A stretch of 64,000 nucleotides of DNA from Zygnema cylindricum (lineage: Eukaryota; Streptophyta; Zygnematophyceae; Zygnematales; Zygnemataceae), in contig JBBHKE010000144.1 in NCBI GenBank assembly GCA_037447655.1, positions 62,001 to 126,000 on the forward strand, in the 5' to 3' direction. Positions 24,679-43,651 of the stretch are shown piece after piece (the stretch's first letter is position 1; each line of letters begins with the position of its first letter). A model generated the notes under the pieces. That model worked only from the letters and a program-made list of their open reading frames with translations, was not told where the DNA came from and made no database searches. Both the position numbers and the translations under genes were made by a program.

Positions 24679-24763
24679 CACGTCACGTATCGTCACGTCT
24701 CGTCGCGTCACATCCCGCTCCGACGCGTCACGTCACACTGCATCACGTCACGTAAAAAGCTCT
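24679..24763. promoter_or_regulatory. Cluster of CGTCA/TGACG boxes upstream of CK1
   Basis: CGTCACGT, CGTCACGTCTCG and CGTCGCGTCAC phrases recur within 85 bp, giving at least five CGTCA cores about 520-600 bp before the CK1 start codon. TGACG is the known core bound by TGA-type bZIP factors. It could instead be a decayed short tandem repeat. Confidence 0.35.
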
Positions 24764-25150
24764 CAATCTTAAAGCGTGCGGAAGGCCCTCTGAGCTATCT
24801 TTGTTCACGCTGTACGGATTGTCTACCGTATACCTCTTTCACTTACCTCGTTGATTTTCACAAAGCAGTCGATGAGCAGATAGATAAAAGTAGCGGTCTA
24901 ATGACATGGATGATAGTACAATGACATCCTCTCAGCCATGGGTGTCGAAATATCATAGGGATTAAGAGTGACAGCTCTGTATCCAGGGAATAGGTGCAGA
25001 ATATTAGGGTTTCGTTTCCGAGGTAGCCCAAGGATGAATAGAAACCTACAGATTATTTCCTTCTCGAATAATAAAAGTAGCATTTGTGAGAACTTTTAGC
25101 GTAACAAGTTGTTCATTCACATTCTTGGCATGTACTGGAAAGCTTACACT

Positions 25151-25160
25151 TATAAATTAA
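25151..25160 (+). promoter_or_regulatory. Possible TATA box of CK1
   Basis: TATAAATTAA lies 117 bp before the start codon, a plausible spacing for a core promoter with a leader of roughly 90 bases. No transcript evidence is available. Confidence 0.35.
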
Positions 25161-25276
25161 TAGGGGAATACGATACAAGGAATACAACATTGCTGGACAT
25201 TAGAATGGTAATAGGCTGAATATTTAGAGCTGTTCGAAAGCAGGGAAAGCAAGAGAATAGTTTAGGTGGTTTGGGC

Positions 25277-32981
<7,705 letters not shown>

Positions 32982-33377
32982 TACACTGCCCATTGTTATT
33001 AGTGTTACGGATTTATTAGTGTCAATGCGAAATTGTAATTAGTAATATTAATTTAGTGCGAGGAGACACGGCAGATTGTAGTCCAAGCCCCAAACGGTGT
33101 TGTAACACCACTATGTGATTTTTGGCCAAAAAAAATGTGACCGAATTAGTGATGATCACAACATCCTCTTCAACTTACATGGAACGGCCTCCGTTAGGAT
33201 ATCCGGCAAGAACACGTTCTTTCATATATCCCTCTCCATCGAGCTTAATGGCATCAACCAGAGAATACGAAAGCTTGGCAAGTAAAGTATATCGCCTAGC
33301 GTTGGTGAAGGGCTTACTGAGAAAAGACGTTTTAAGTGGCGTGAAAAACATCAACACTAACAACGATACACGGTGTA
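32982..33377. repeat. Composite MITE-A copy
   Basis: The left part (to about 33,163) follows the copy at 5,718, with the phrases TTTATTAGTGT and GAGACACGGCA and the TTTTTGGCCAA region. The right part (33,321-33,377) instead matches the right arm of the copy at 34,048, with GTTTTAAGTGGCG and AACACTAACAACGATACACGG. The whole therefore looks like two family members fused or recombined. Confidence 0.5.
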
Positions 33378-34047
33378 GCACCGACAAACTCATCCAAAGA
33401 AACGTCCAAACAACCAAATATCTCAACCACCATATGATTAAGACCGCCAACGACCCTCTAACGTCCATAAACTGCTCGTTGTCTCAATAACTCCACACAT
33501 TGTCAATTCGACATGTGGAGTTCCGTGATTCGTTAGGCATTGTCGAGTCGCGTTAGTCATTTACACAGGGTCGTTAAAACAATTTCTCCAAAGATACGAC
33601 GGGCACAAAAGCGCAAAACAAAATTCGACGGAAAAAATCACATGTTAGACCACGCGGCGAATGAACTACCCCGAAACTGTCTGAGTCGCAACAGTGATTC
33701 GTGCTATAGTGTCTCGAACAAAATGTCGCCCCATAAGATCAACTAAACAAATAACCTCTACCGAAATCAATAACTTTATCCCACGTGCAAACTAGAATTT
33801 AGAGTAAAGGGGCATATCAGGGACCAAGCCCAAAATGGAGGATGGTGGTGAATGGTGGAGCGGGAAACAAAGAGTGGAAAGAATAAGGCAAGTATATATT
33901 ACTAAGAAAGCACGATGGGTAACCCATCTGAGTACATGGGAACAAAAAAAGTGGTTGGCAAAGACAAAAGAAGGATACAACCAATATTAAAGCTCCGGAA
34001 CTATTATAAGGGCATGAGAGAGGTCAAGCCGAAAACGGAGGGCGGTA
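33378..34047. other. Intergenic, contains a dispersed repeat piece
   Basis: A phrase at about 33,906-33,950 containing CTGAGTACATGGGAACAAAA recurs at about 35,237-35,280 and, more decayed, near 35,570. The three pieces are probably fragments of one unrecognised repeat. No gene seen. Confidence 0.4.
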
Positions 34048-34264
34048 TACCGTGTATCACTGTTAGTGTTAATAATTTTTTCGCCACTTAAAACATCTTT
34101 TCTCCGTACACACTTGGCATGTTTTCACATGGAGACCGCCAATAGGAAGGTGAGAATTTTGGCTTTCAATCGCAACCGTCATATTCGTAATCCGACAAGT
34201 GTGTACGGAGAAAAGATGTTTAAGAGGCAAAAAAACATTAACACTAATAGCGATACACGTTGTA
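34048..34264. repeat. MITE-A copy with long (about 69-bp) inverted repeats
   Basis: The ends are TACCGTGTATCACTGTTAGTG and, inverted, TACAACGTGTATCGCTATTAG. The symmetry continues inward: 34,082-34,116 is nearly the exact inverse of 34,196-34,229, sharing CATCTTTTCTCCGTACACAC. The element is thus almost a complete foldback with a loop of about 80 bp. Confidence 0.7.
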
Positions 34265-37159
34265 GTGAATCGAGGAGGCGTGAAACAAAGAGTGGAAAAA
34301 ATGGATACAACCAATAGCCAAGCTCTGAAACCCTCATAGGAGAGACATCGTCCATGAGAAGACTTAGAAGGAAGTGTCTCAAGAAGGTCAGGTCGAATGG
34401 TGGCAACAACCTTACCAAAAAATAATTTTTTGACCCATGTAATTGGATCCTTATTTAGGGTGGAGAAAACACGCATGTTTACCAAAGCAAAGGGAGTCGC
34501 AAGGGGAGGAAGTAAATCGTGCTGGGTCCACACAAACCCCAAAAAATACGGAGAGATTCGTGCCTTAGGACCATATTTGTCACCAAAGGCCCGTGTGGGC
34601 CAACAAATTGCGGAGGATGTCTTTTACCGTCTTCTACTACCACTACACTACTACCGCCACTTAATATATTATTTCCAATTGTTATCGCACATTAACGTCA
34701 TGGTCCTACCCCTCCAAGGGGGAGCTAGTGGGGCTCGAGAAATGATGGCTATACATTAAAGGTTTCTTAGAGGGGATATGAAAACCCTAAGCATGAGGAC
34801 ATCATTTCTCGTGCTTCCCCCGTGTCTCGCTCCCCACCACATTTTTTCGTACCTTCCTCTTTTCCTCCCTTCCTTCCTCCCTTCCTTCCTCCCTTCCTCC
34901 CTTTCTTCCTCCCTTCCTTCCTCCCTTCTTTCCTTCCTTCCTCCCTTCCTCCCTTCCTCCCTTCCTCCCTCCCTTCCTCCCTTCCTCCTTTTAGCGTGCA
35001 CTTCAATTTGGTCTGTTTAATGAGCTTTCTCGAGCAGTCCTGCCGCTCGAACCTTTCATCCCTCTTCCCTTTTCTAACACTGATCTGCTACTCCACTCCT
35101 TTGTCCCCCTCCTTTCCCTCTTTTGAGCTCCTGGAGCCTCTCACCCCAAACCGGGATACAATAGTTAGGGTTCTCTCCACTTGCCTGTCTCTAATGACGC
35201 CCATTCCCATGGCTTATGAGTGAAAGAAGACTTTATTGAGAAAGCAAGATGGTAAACTATCTGAGTACATGGGAACAAAAACATTGTGGAACCAAAAAAA
35301 AAATGGGACAAAATAAAAAAGGGGACGGCAAAGACGAAACTGAAAAAAATGAATTAGGGAAACAAATTGAACGAAAAAACTTTATGACTTATTCGTGATG
35401 ATGTCATGTCGCATGTTTTGACGATTTCTTTTACTCTTCTTCCCTTCATTCTCCCACGGTTTTTGTAATCTGTCAATGTCTCGTTTTTGGTGCCTATCAC
35501 CAACTATTTATTTTTTGCTCCTTTTCCTCCTATCCACTCTCTCGTTCCTCATCCATTTCCTCTATTTTACCATCCGAGTACACGGGAAAAAAAAAAAGAA
35601 GACAAATAAAAAACTGAAAAGCCGAACGCGTGGAGGAAAACAAAAAGGAAAAACAGGTTGAAAGAAAGAAATTAACACACGAATATGGGGCGTGTCAACA
35701 AAAGACATTGAAAGGGACAACAAGCACAAAAACAACAACAAAATAATGTACTCAAAACGAAAATTTACTAAGGTGGAGATCATTGAGGAACTTCTAGAAC
35801 ATGGCACAAATCCATAACAACAATAACAGACCAACGGAGTATAGAAGCTTGCACATGCTTTAAGTCCACTAAGAAATACTAATGGTAAGGACAAAAGAAG
35901 AGGGCTTCAAGGCTCCTCCTCTTGAAAGAACACTGACCACAAGTACAGTACGGAGGATCTCATCCAAAGCAATTCCCAAACAACCAAAATATCTCGATCG
36001 CCATCGGAATAAAATCATTCGTACAACCACGGTGTGCACAATCACACTCCTTTTTCTACGTAGCGTCACGCTCGGCTACGTCGACACGTCGTGACGAACG
36101 TTGTAATCGAGGCAGGGTAATTAAACCAACCATTTCAATTTTATTGCCGATTTTTGAATCTATTGACATGCTTTTCATGCCAATAATCTGGCTTTCGCAA
36201 CTTTGAAGCGCATATTACATGTGCCTTTTCCACACGAAGCCAATTAGAATAATTGTTGTTATATCTTATTATAGTGCAGACATTATGGTCGCATTGAGCA
36301 ATACTTTTAATCTATGTTTTGAACTATGATCAATCCTATGCTCAAAACCAGGCAGAGTGCCACACTTAGCCAATGGAAATATCCTTTTATTTCACTACCC
36401 CGAGCTAATCTCAGGCTCCCTAATCGTTAGGACGAGAAGCTCATTCCGATTCCAGAATTGACCATTTATTTTACAGTGGATAATTCCAGATTCCTTTCCT
36501 TTGATTTTTACCCACAGCAAGAGTGGATATAGTCTAGACAAGGTAGTCTATCTCCGGATCCTAGGAAAGGACAAAATCGTTTGATTGGGGTGGCAGGCCC
36601 ACACATGTTTAATCAGTTGCCTGCCATTGGTCACGAGCACTTCCCAGTCTTCGATTGCCAGATTCTAACGGATCATTTGACTAATCGTGTACCAGTCATT
36701 CCAATAAATATTAAACATCGAGCGTTATCTTGCTTCCCTCCGGCGATAATTAGAATAGGATCAGAAATAACCCAGCAACGATTCCGTTCTTGACTGCAGA
36801 TGAGCACAAATAGCTTGAACAGAACATAAACTGCAGGAAATTGTAAGTCTGGTGAAGCTTAACAGTCGTTAGGATGCCGTGCACCATTCTCACATTCATT
36901 CCAAGAAATGAGTGGACTTCAAGTGGACTTCTCTCCATTTCTAAATCGGACAATAGTTCCAATGTAAAAAATCAACAATTGGAAATACAGTATCTAGCTC
37001 ACAATGCTATGCAGATTCTACACATAATATATAGACTATATATAGTGTTTCCAATAATTTTACCCATCTGAACTATGAACCAGACACACGAGAGGCAGAA
37101 TCACAGATAAGGGAGTTCCCAACAATTATCGACAAACACGTTGAATAAAAATGGCACCG
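34265..37159. other. Intergenic, low-complexity and repeat fragments
   Basis: Holds the TTCCTCCC tract, the second copy of the CTGAGTACATGGGAAC repeat (about 35,237), and AT-rich DNA from 36,100 on. Open frames here do not resemble known proteins. Confidence 0.4.
34855..34989. repeat. (CTTCCTCC)n-type polypyrimidine tract
   Basis: About 135 bp of CTTCC/CTCCC units with variable order. All frames are open on both strands, which accounts for several spurious overlapping reading frames here. Confidence 0.95.
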
Positions 37160-37165
37160 TTTATT
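37160..37165 (-). terminator. Possible polyadenylation signal of the E2 gene
   Basis: AATAAA on the minus strand lies about 540 bases after the stop codon. Plant polyadenylation signals are loose, so this is only a candidate. Confidence 0.3.
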
Positions 37166-37706
37166 CCAATTTCAGCAATGCATTTCACATCCTTTGGCTA
37201 CGCAGAAAGCTCATGCCATCCAATGGCCATACTTTGTAATATTAACCCCCCAAATATACTTCACCTACAACCATATACATGCTTCTAAAGTTATCACAAG
37301 CGCCCCGTTTCTCATCCCCAACCACCGCCACCACTTGGTAAATTTTTGTCACTCAGTGAATTCTTGTCACTTTGTGAATCGTCACGCCTCTAAGCCATTT
37401 TGAGACATGAACAGACATCTCCAATTACGATCTACCCTCCGCCCAATCTCATACACTTTCATTAACCAAAACGGCCAATGATAAAACCTCACATGTGACG
37501 GCTTCTCCCGTTAAAAAAACGACAGACAGTGGCAACAACACTATGTTAACCCATAATTTCATCCCCAAAGAAAAATAGACCGCTATCAACATCCCTCCAA
37601 TACCTAAACTACGGCTTGTACCGGAACGCTTCGCCGTGAGCAATGGCCCATGAACTATTCTACCTACTAAATCTACAAAGAAGCAAGCCAAAACCACTCT
37701 AAAAAA

Positions 37707-40700
37707 CTACATCATTTCTTGTGATCTTCGTACAATCCGGCTGACCTTCTTTTTGAAGTCTTCCCTATGGTCTCGCCACTCTTTCTGAAGAACAAAAACA
37801 AAACAGAAAAAAGAAACCCTATAAGCCCAAGCAATGATAGTGGCCCCAAAGAACACTTCATTGCCGATTTCCAACCACCAATCAGAAACCTCTCTAGGGC
37901 ACAAAAGGACACCGTGAGTTGTTACTGGAGTACAGAAAACATGAGCGTGGGGCATATATCAGTGTTAACTGTAATTCAGTTCCAAACAACATGGCTATTG
38001 GATATTATTGAACCATTTAAATTTTTATGCTTTTAAGGAAAAAACAACTAGTGTCGTTAGCGGAATTTTGTGCTTCGAGGGCAAAAAAAATCGGCAACAA
38101 ACTCGTGTTATTAGCACTAAACAATTCACGGTGTGATAGTCCTGGTGCTAAACATTCGGATGTATCTATATGCAACCGTACAAGGTTCCACACTGGAAGC
38201 CATTCAAGGAAAAGGACAACTGAATATTAGTTTCACTTCTTTACTCAAAACCAAAACTGGAAGTTGACCATTGCAAGCCTTTAAAATAGAAAGACAATCT
38301 AGACATGACAACCTAGGTATCCTAGTGATGACTCGAGGAAACTGCCTCCAAACGGTCGTAAGTGTAAACCATAAACCATAAACCATAAAGTTTTCAGCAA
38401 TCGCAAAGAACACTTGCAGACTTTAACTACTCACCTCTGAACACTCGTAAAGTTAACAGGTGAGCCTACACGAAAGCATTGTTTTAAGACCCAAAGCACA
38501 TGACGATTAATAAACGGCAAAAAATAGCTAGGCTTACAGGACCCTGAAAAAGTCCCAGAAGTCAAATGTAAACAACTGTTGTGTACACATTTTCGTTTTC
38601 CGTTCCTGAAAACTATTTAGATCTGACAATCTTATGAAAATTAACAATTTATTTATTGGAATAAAACTTAACCCTTGGAAAACTGAGAAATTCCAGACTG
38701 CTTACGACAGGTCAACAACCGTAAGAATTTTCTCATTTACAATGTGTGTGGTGAGAGGCATAGTTTCTCTTTGCTCACAGTAATCAGGATGTCATTATGA
38801 TCCAAAATCTAGTTAACTGTACAAAACTGTACAAAGACAGATGCAAGGAGAAGCTACAGCAAGGCATGGCTGAAATGGGTTCTAGTGTTGTTGCATATGC
38901 TGTGGGATCAACCTCGGAAGTTTCACCAGTTCTTCAAGATAATTTATTCTCAGTAATTTACCAAGGGGTTTCTACTTTCAAGTCCCGGATTGGTAATGTG
39001 TAAGCATGAACGAATGCTGCATAGTTACTGAACAAAATAAAGGTTGTTTCCGATAATGTAATTTCTCTATTATGTAGCTCAAGTTGCTGAGGATTCCTCC
39101 AAATTTTGCCAATTCCACCGAAATATGAAAATATCATCAATTGAATACCACAAAGAACAATTAGACAAAATCTAACAGCCCAGCTATACCTAGAGCTAGA
39201 CGCAAGTCTTCAAACTCAAGGTCAAGTAAATGAAACTCACAGCTGCGTCAATATTTGCAGGTGATTCATCATTAGGGCCAGATAGCATTGAGATTATGCT
39301 AAGCAAAATGGTCTCCACCTGCAACCCCAAAGAAGCCTGCCTGCTATAAGTTTCTACACTTAACCTTAAGACCTAACGTCGTCAGCATTGTGCTTCATGT
39401 GAGGGATTGCTTCCCATTTTGATATCAGATCAACATTGTCTTGTTGTCACCAAGCCAGGTCATGAGCACTAAATACTGCCCGCATATGCAAAAAATGAAG
39501 TCGGAGAAGTCGTCAAACCATATTTGATTGCCAGTAACGACCAACACCATCCTTGAAACAAACCACCTCTCTGCATTAACCTTTTAAAAAGTATAAAATT
39601 TTGAAGCTTGCTCTCCAAACCTGAAATGAATAGACGATCATACATCCTGCATATCTATACTCTAAGCCAGACAAGTGTTGATAGTCACTTTAGATGAGGC
39701 GTAAATTGCTAAGCTGCATAAATTGCTTTGAGTTGAAACCACCCCCCCTGCCTTCCGTTATTATACCACCACCGCACATTGTATTGCAGCTTGGATTGCT
39801 GCTAAGCTTCAAGCTTTATTTTACCTTTGAAGGCAATGAAAATACAAAATGCTAGAACAGAAGATGATGCATTTTTGCAACTGATAACAGGAAAGCGCCA
39901 AAAAACCAACTTTGAAAATAGTCTTTGGTGATACAGAATGGTGAAAAAGGAAACGAAAGGAAGAAAATGAAAACCCTACCGTGTGGACTGGACTCCAGCG
40001 TTCGCTAGCAAGTTCATAGCCGTTTGGATCATCACCAGGGGCATGGAGAATAGAGATACAGACGCGTCCATCGGGATAGACTGCAAAGTGACACACAGTA
40101 ACAAAAGAAATTAGCTTCAATAAACAAGGCTTAAAAGACTAAACATCATCGAAGCGTAAACAGCCTGGTGGGCACAGTAATCACAAACTAGTATGCTCCA
40201 ATTACCGTTTAAACAAAACTGGAAATTGGTCACAGCAATTAACAACTCGACTAAACAACAATTGACTGTCTAATTCTTGACCTCCTGTCCACACTCACAA
40301 AGCTACAAAAACTGGCGCATTATAGCAAATTTCTTGATATTCTTCTGACCAAAAAGTTGCGTGACTATCATCGATCTCATACTATAAACCCTGATGAACC
40401 CTAAATTCCCTGTAACCGCACCAGGAAGACCTAATAAGTCTAACAGGATCCATGTCCATACCATTTGGATGCCACATCTCTGAAGTGAAGCGAACTGAAG
40501 GAGGACTGTTTGGATAATTAACAGGAAAGCTCATAATAGCATTAAAGAATCCACCTTCACTGCAGATTTAAGCTCCAGCCACCAAACTGAATAGTCAGAA
40601 TATATATTTTATAGCACTATTTTTAGCACTGTCTACCACCATTCCAAACAACCATTTGAAACTGCGACTACTTTCAGGTGAACCGCTAATATCGTGTAAC

Positions 40701-41981
40701 GAACGACAGTGCCATTCTGGTTGAGTCCACCCTTTTATGAAATCAGCAATTGAGCTTTAGCCTGGACCTCAGCGTTAGTCTGTTCACTCGCCTCACCTCC
40801 CCCTCACCTCCCCTCCCCACATCATCCACTCTCTCTCTCCCTTCCCATCTCCAACCGTCCCCTCCCATCCCGTCCTTTCCTCTCCACTCCCCTCCCCTTC
40901 CCTCCCCTCCCCACACCACACCACCACACTCTCTCTCCCCATCCCCTTCCCACCCCTCCGCTCCCATTCCCTCCCCTCCTCACAATCTCTCTCTCTCTCA
41001 CTCTCTCTCTCTCTCACTCTCTCTTTTCCGTCCCTCTCCCTCAGCTTAACAACTGCACATATAACATATCAATAACCGCTGAAGAAAGCAATTGTAACGA
41101 GTGATTCCTGTTGGGATTTGCGTACAACCATGTGCATCAGATGTCGCGAAAGAGGAGAGAGCCGGAAGGGAGGAAGAGAAATAAAAGGGGGAAAGAAGAG
41201 AGAGAGAGAGAGAGCGAGCATGTGTGTTCACAGTTTCAAGTTCAACAAAAGCACAAGTTTGACACTTTGGCAAAAAAATATAAAGCAAAAACAATTCAAG
41301 AATGAGCCAAATTCACTTACTAAAGAGTGTCCGGCGGTCCAATAATTGTGACTTGCCATTCGAATACATTCGAGTCATCCACCAAACCCGCGGAAAATCC
41401 ATCAACGGGATTTCGAGTCAAATCTGGAGATGGTCACACCTTGCAAAAAAAAGTCAAAGACTGTCCAAAAGACAAACACAAAAACTTTTCTTTGACTAAT
41501 CGGTGAAAGTGCAATCAGAAGATGAAGAGTGCACATCCACAAACTCAGCCTTCTTCAATCCAATTTCTGTAACTATAAGAGAGGTAAACATAAAAAATCC
41601 AGAAGCCAAAAAACCCTAAGCCCTGAGCCGATTCTTCAACAGGCATGTATAAAAAATTCGTAAAAGGTTAACAAATGAAAGTTTTGTTCTAAAGCCTCAG
41701 CAATTGAGAAGGTTAGGAGAAATGACTTGAGAAAGAATGAGAGGGCGAGAGGAGGAGAGAGGGGGGGAGGAAAAGAGCGAGAGGGAAAGAGTGAGGCAGA
41801 GAAGGAGGAAGCGAGAGAGGGGGAAGGGAGGGAGTGGGAGAGGGAGAGAGCGAGAGGGGAGAGAGAGGGTGGGGAAAGAGGAGAGGGGAGGAAGAGACTT
41901 GAGAGGACCCTGAACCAGAGTGTTATGTGTCTTACCTTTGAGCTGCTTGCGTAGCAGCAAACTGGCTTGATTCTCTCCCAT
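37707..41981 (-). CDS. Ubiquitin-conjugating enzyme E2, UBC7/13/14 (UBE2G) class
   Basis: Six exons on the minus strand: 41981-41936, 41423-41321, 40559-40462, 40080-39980, 39318-39241 and 37784-37707. All phases agree, giving 167 aa; Arabidopsis UBC7 is 166 aa and aligns along its whole length. MWHPN (78-82) is the HPN motif and C90 in DGRVCISIL the thioester cysteine. It is followed by the insertion [14 protein letters not shown] (about 98-111) that distinguishes this class from most E2s. The C-terminal helix has the basic phrase [14 protein letters not shown]. The enzyme takes ubiquitin from E1 and passes it on with RING E3s; relatives build K48 chains in ER-associated degradation. The last intron (1.46 kb) contains MITE-like sequence. 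No catalytic residue is missing. Confidence 0.95.
38086..38132. repeat. MITE-A-like end in the last E2 intron
   Basis: The phrase GTGTTATTAGCACTAAACAATTCACGGTGTGATA matches the right end of family A except for two or three changes. No clear left end could be placed, so it may be a truncated copy. Confidence 0.4.
40790..41042. repeat. Pyrimidine-rich block (plus strand) in E2 intron 2
   Basis: CTCCCCTCC, CCCCACACCAC and (CT)n phrases fill 250 bp. On the gene's own strand this is purine-rich. Overlapping open frames here are not genes. Confidence 0.85.
41722..41896. repeat. GA-rich block in E2 intron 1
   Basis: GAGAGG, GGGGAGG and GAGCGAGAG phrases cover 175 bp just after the first exon. On the gene strand it is a pyrimidine tract starting about 40 bp after the donor. 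Confidence 0.85.
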
Positions 41982-42526
41982 GAGGGTGCTGACGCCAGCC
42001 TTCTTTCACCCTTTCCTTATGCCTACGTCAGGTGACGACACCTGGACAAGGAAACGCTCTGCTTTAAAAAGAACGGGTGGAGTAAAAATCGATGGAGGAG
42101 GACAGGGAAGTGAGAGAGAGAACAAGAGAGAAATAAAAAGAGAAAGGAGGTCGCTGTCCTTAAAAACTTAAAAGTTCCAAGTTAAATATCAAATGGAAAG
42201 AAAACACAGATTTCCTGTTAGTTATATTTGTAAGCTTAAATCACAACCAATGACAAGTGCACGGATACGAGGGGCTTCTGCCAGGAAAAACCAGGGGAAC
42301 GGAAAATTGAAGAGAGAAAAGGAAAAAAAGGTAGGGAACCTGCTGGAAGAAGCTGGGCTGATGAAACCCTAAAGAAGAAACGTGACCTCCAGTCCATCAG
42401 AAGCCGTGAATATTCAGCGTAAGATGACGGTACGAGATTCTTTCCGTGATTTGCGCATTAAGTACTTTTTAATTATGAATAAGACTTTAATTAGTATTTT
42501 GTTATTTAATATTTAGTAGTTAATAT
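41982..42526 (-). other. 5' flank and leader of the E2 gene
   Basis: Upstream region of the E2 on the minus strand, with a short GA/CT stretch near 42,110-42,150 as in many plant leaders. No definite TATA box was identified. Confidence 0.35.
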
Positions 42527-42532
42527 TGGTGA

Positions 42533-42561
42533 GAGCTATTTTCGCCTTCTTTTTGTTGCTA
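42533..42561 (+). repeat. Left arm of a 4.5-kb-spaced inverted repeat
   Basis: GAGCTATTTTCGCCTTCTTTTTGTTGCTA is an almost exact inverse of 47,050-47,079. It could be the left end of a large non-autonomous transposon covering 42.5-47.1 kb, but no target duplication was found. Confidence 0.5.
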
Positions 42562-42865
42562 GTGTTATGGGCTTTTCATGTGATCTTCTTAGATCGCTAC
42601 TTTGATCAGCGACCGTCCGATCGTCCAAATCTGACGGTTTAAATTAAAAATACCTCAAAACTCACGGAAAAATATTTTTTTGTCCGAATGTTTTTCAAAA
42701 TTTAGACATGACGTTTAATTCTCTATCGATCGATGTGCAACTCAACCCTGTTCCTATTTTATTTCATTTTGCGGCCAATACAATATGGGTCTTAAGGGCA
42801 TATTGTATGATTTGCATACAATAGGCATATTGTATGGGCGTAGGGTCACCTACTTTTGAACTATG
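42562..42865 (+). repeat. hAT-like MITE family B, 5'-truncated copy
   Basis: It begins inside the family with GTGTTATGGGCTTTTCATG and runs to the right end CCTACTTTTGAACTATG. It shares CTATCGATCGATGTGCAACT and the CATATTGTATG pair with the other copies. The left terminal repeat is missing, cut at the 30-bp arm that precedes it. Confidence 0.8.
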
Positions 42866-43186
42866 GTACAGACCGTCGACGGGCAAACCAAAAATAATAT
42901 TTCCAAGGAGTCTGTACTATACTTTTGATTTCGTACTTTTGATTGACGGGTTCTTGCTGTAGTGTTGTCTGCTCTCCTCTGACTTTCGTACTCAAAAATA
43001 ATTACGGACTCGTTTGAAACGGTCGGTTCCGTTCGCGTGTCGACCGTCCGTCAACGCTTTGCCACGTGGCGTATGGTAACAAGAAATCTGTACTTCCCAT
43101 TTCCCGTACCTGATTTTGTCTCGGCTCGTGTCAGATTCTGGGAAGCGGCCGTCGGTACGAAAACATTATTATTCAGAGGTTCGGTT

Positions 43187-43643
43187 CATAGTTCAAAAGT
43201 AGGCGTTTTTTGGTAGGCCTTTTGTAGGCTGCCTTTAGCGTAAGTTGTGTTACGGGCTATCCATGCGATCTTCTTAGATCGCTACTTTCATCAGCGACCG
43301 TCCGATCGTCTGAATCTGACGATAGTCCTATCGTAAGTTGTGTTATGGGCTTTTCATGTGATCTTCTTAGATCGTTACTTTCATCAACGACCGTCAGATT
43401 GTCCAAATCTGACGGCTTAAATAGAAAGTCGCTCAAAACTCACAGATAAAGATTTTTTTCTCCGATTTTTTTTTCAAATTTAGACATGACGTTTAATTCT
43501 CTATCGATCGATGTGCAACTCAACCTTGTTACTATTTTATTTCATTTTGCGGCTAATACAATATGGGTCTTAAGGCCATATTGTATGTTTTGCATACAAA
43601 AGGCATATTGTATGGGCGTACGGTCACCTACTTTTGAACTATG
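43187..43643 (+). repeat. hAT-like MITE family B, full-length reference copy, 8-bp TSD
   Basis: 457 bp with ends CATAGTTCAAAAGTAGGCG and CCTACTTTTGAACTATG. The exact 8-bp duplication GTTCGGTT flanks it (43,179-43,186 and 43,644-43,651). The interior has a tandem duplication of about 95 bp, each half with AAGTTGTGTTA, CGATCTTCTTAGATCG and AGCGACCGTC-type phrases. No coding capacity, so it would depend on an enzyme encoded elsewhere. Confidence 0.85.
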
Positions 43644-43651
43644 GTTCGGTT

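Larger units (their letters stand above)
24174..25276 (+). other. 5' flank of the casein kinase 1 gene
   Basis: Non-coding DNA between the family B MITE and the CK1 start codon. It holds the CGTCA-rich patch and a possible TATA box listed separately. No other gene recognised. Confidence 0.4.

Noticed and set aside
34069-34542. 157-codon minus-strand frame
   Set aside because: Runs through the foldback MITE-A copy; not a gene.
34756-35223. Overlapping frames up to 133 codons in the CTTCC tract
   Set aside because: All frames are open in low-complexity DNA; no protein-like composition.
36580-36962. Open frames of about 70 codons on both strands
   Set aside because: No family resemblance and no splice or start context; treated as intergenic.
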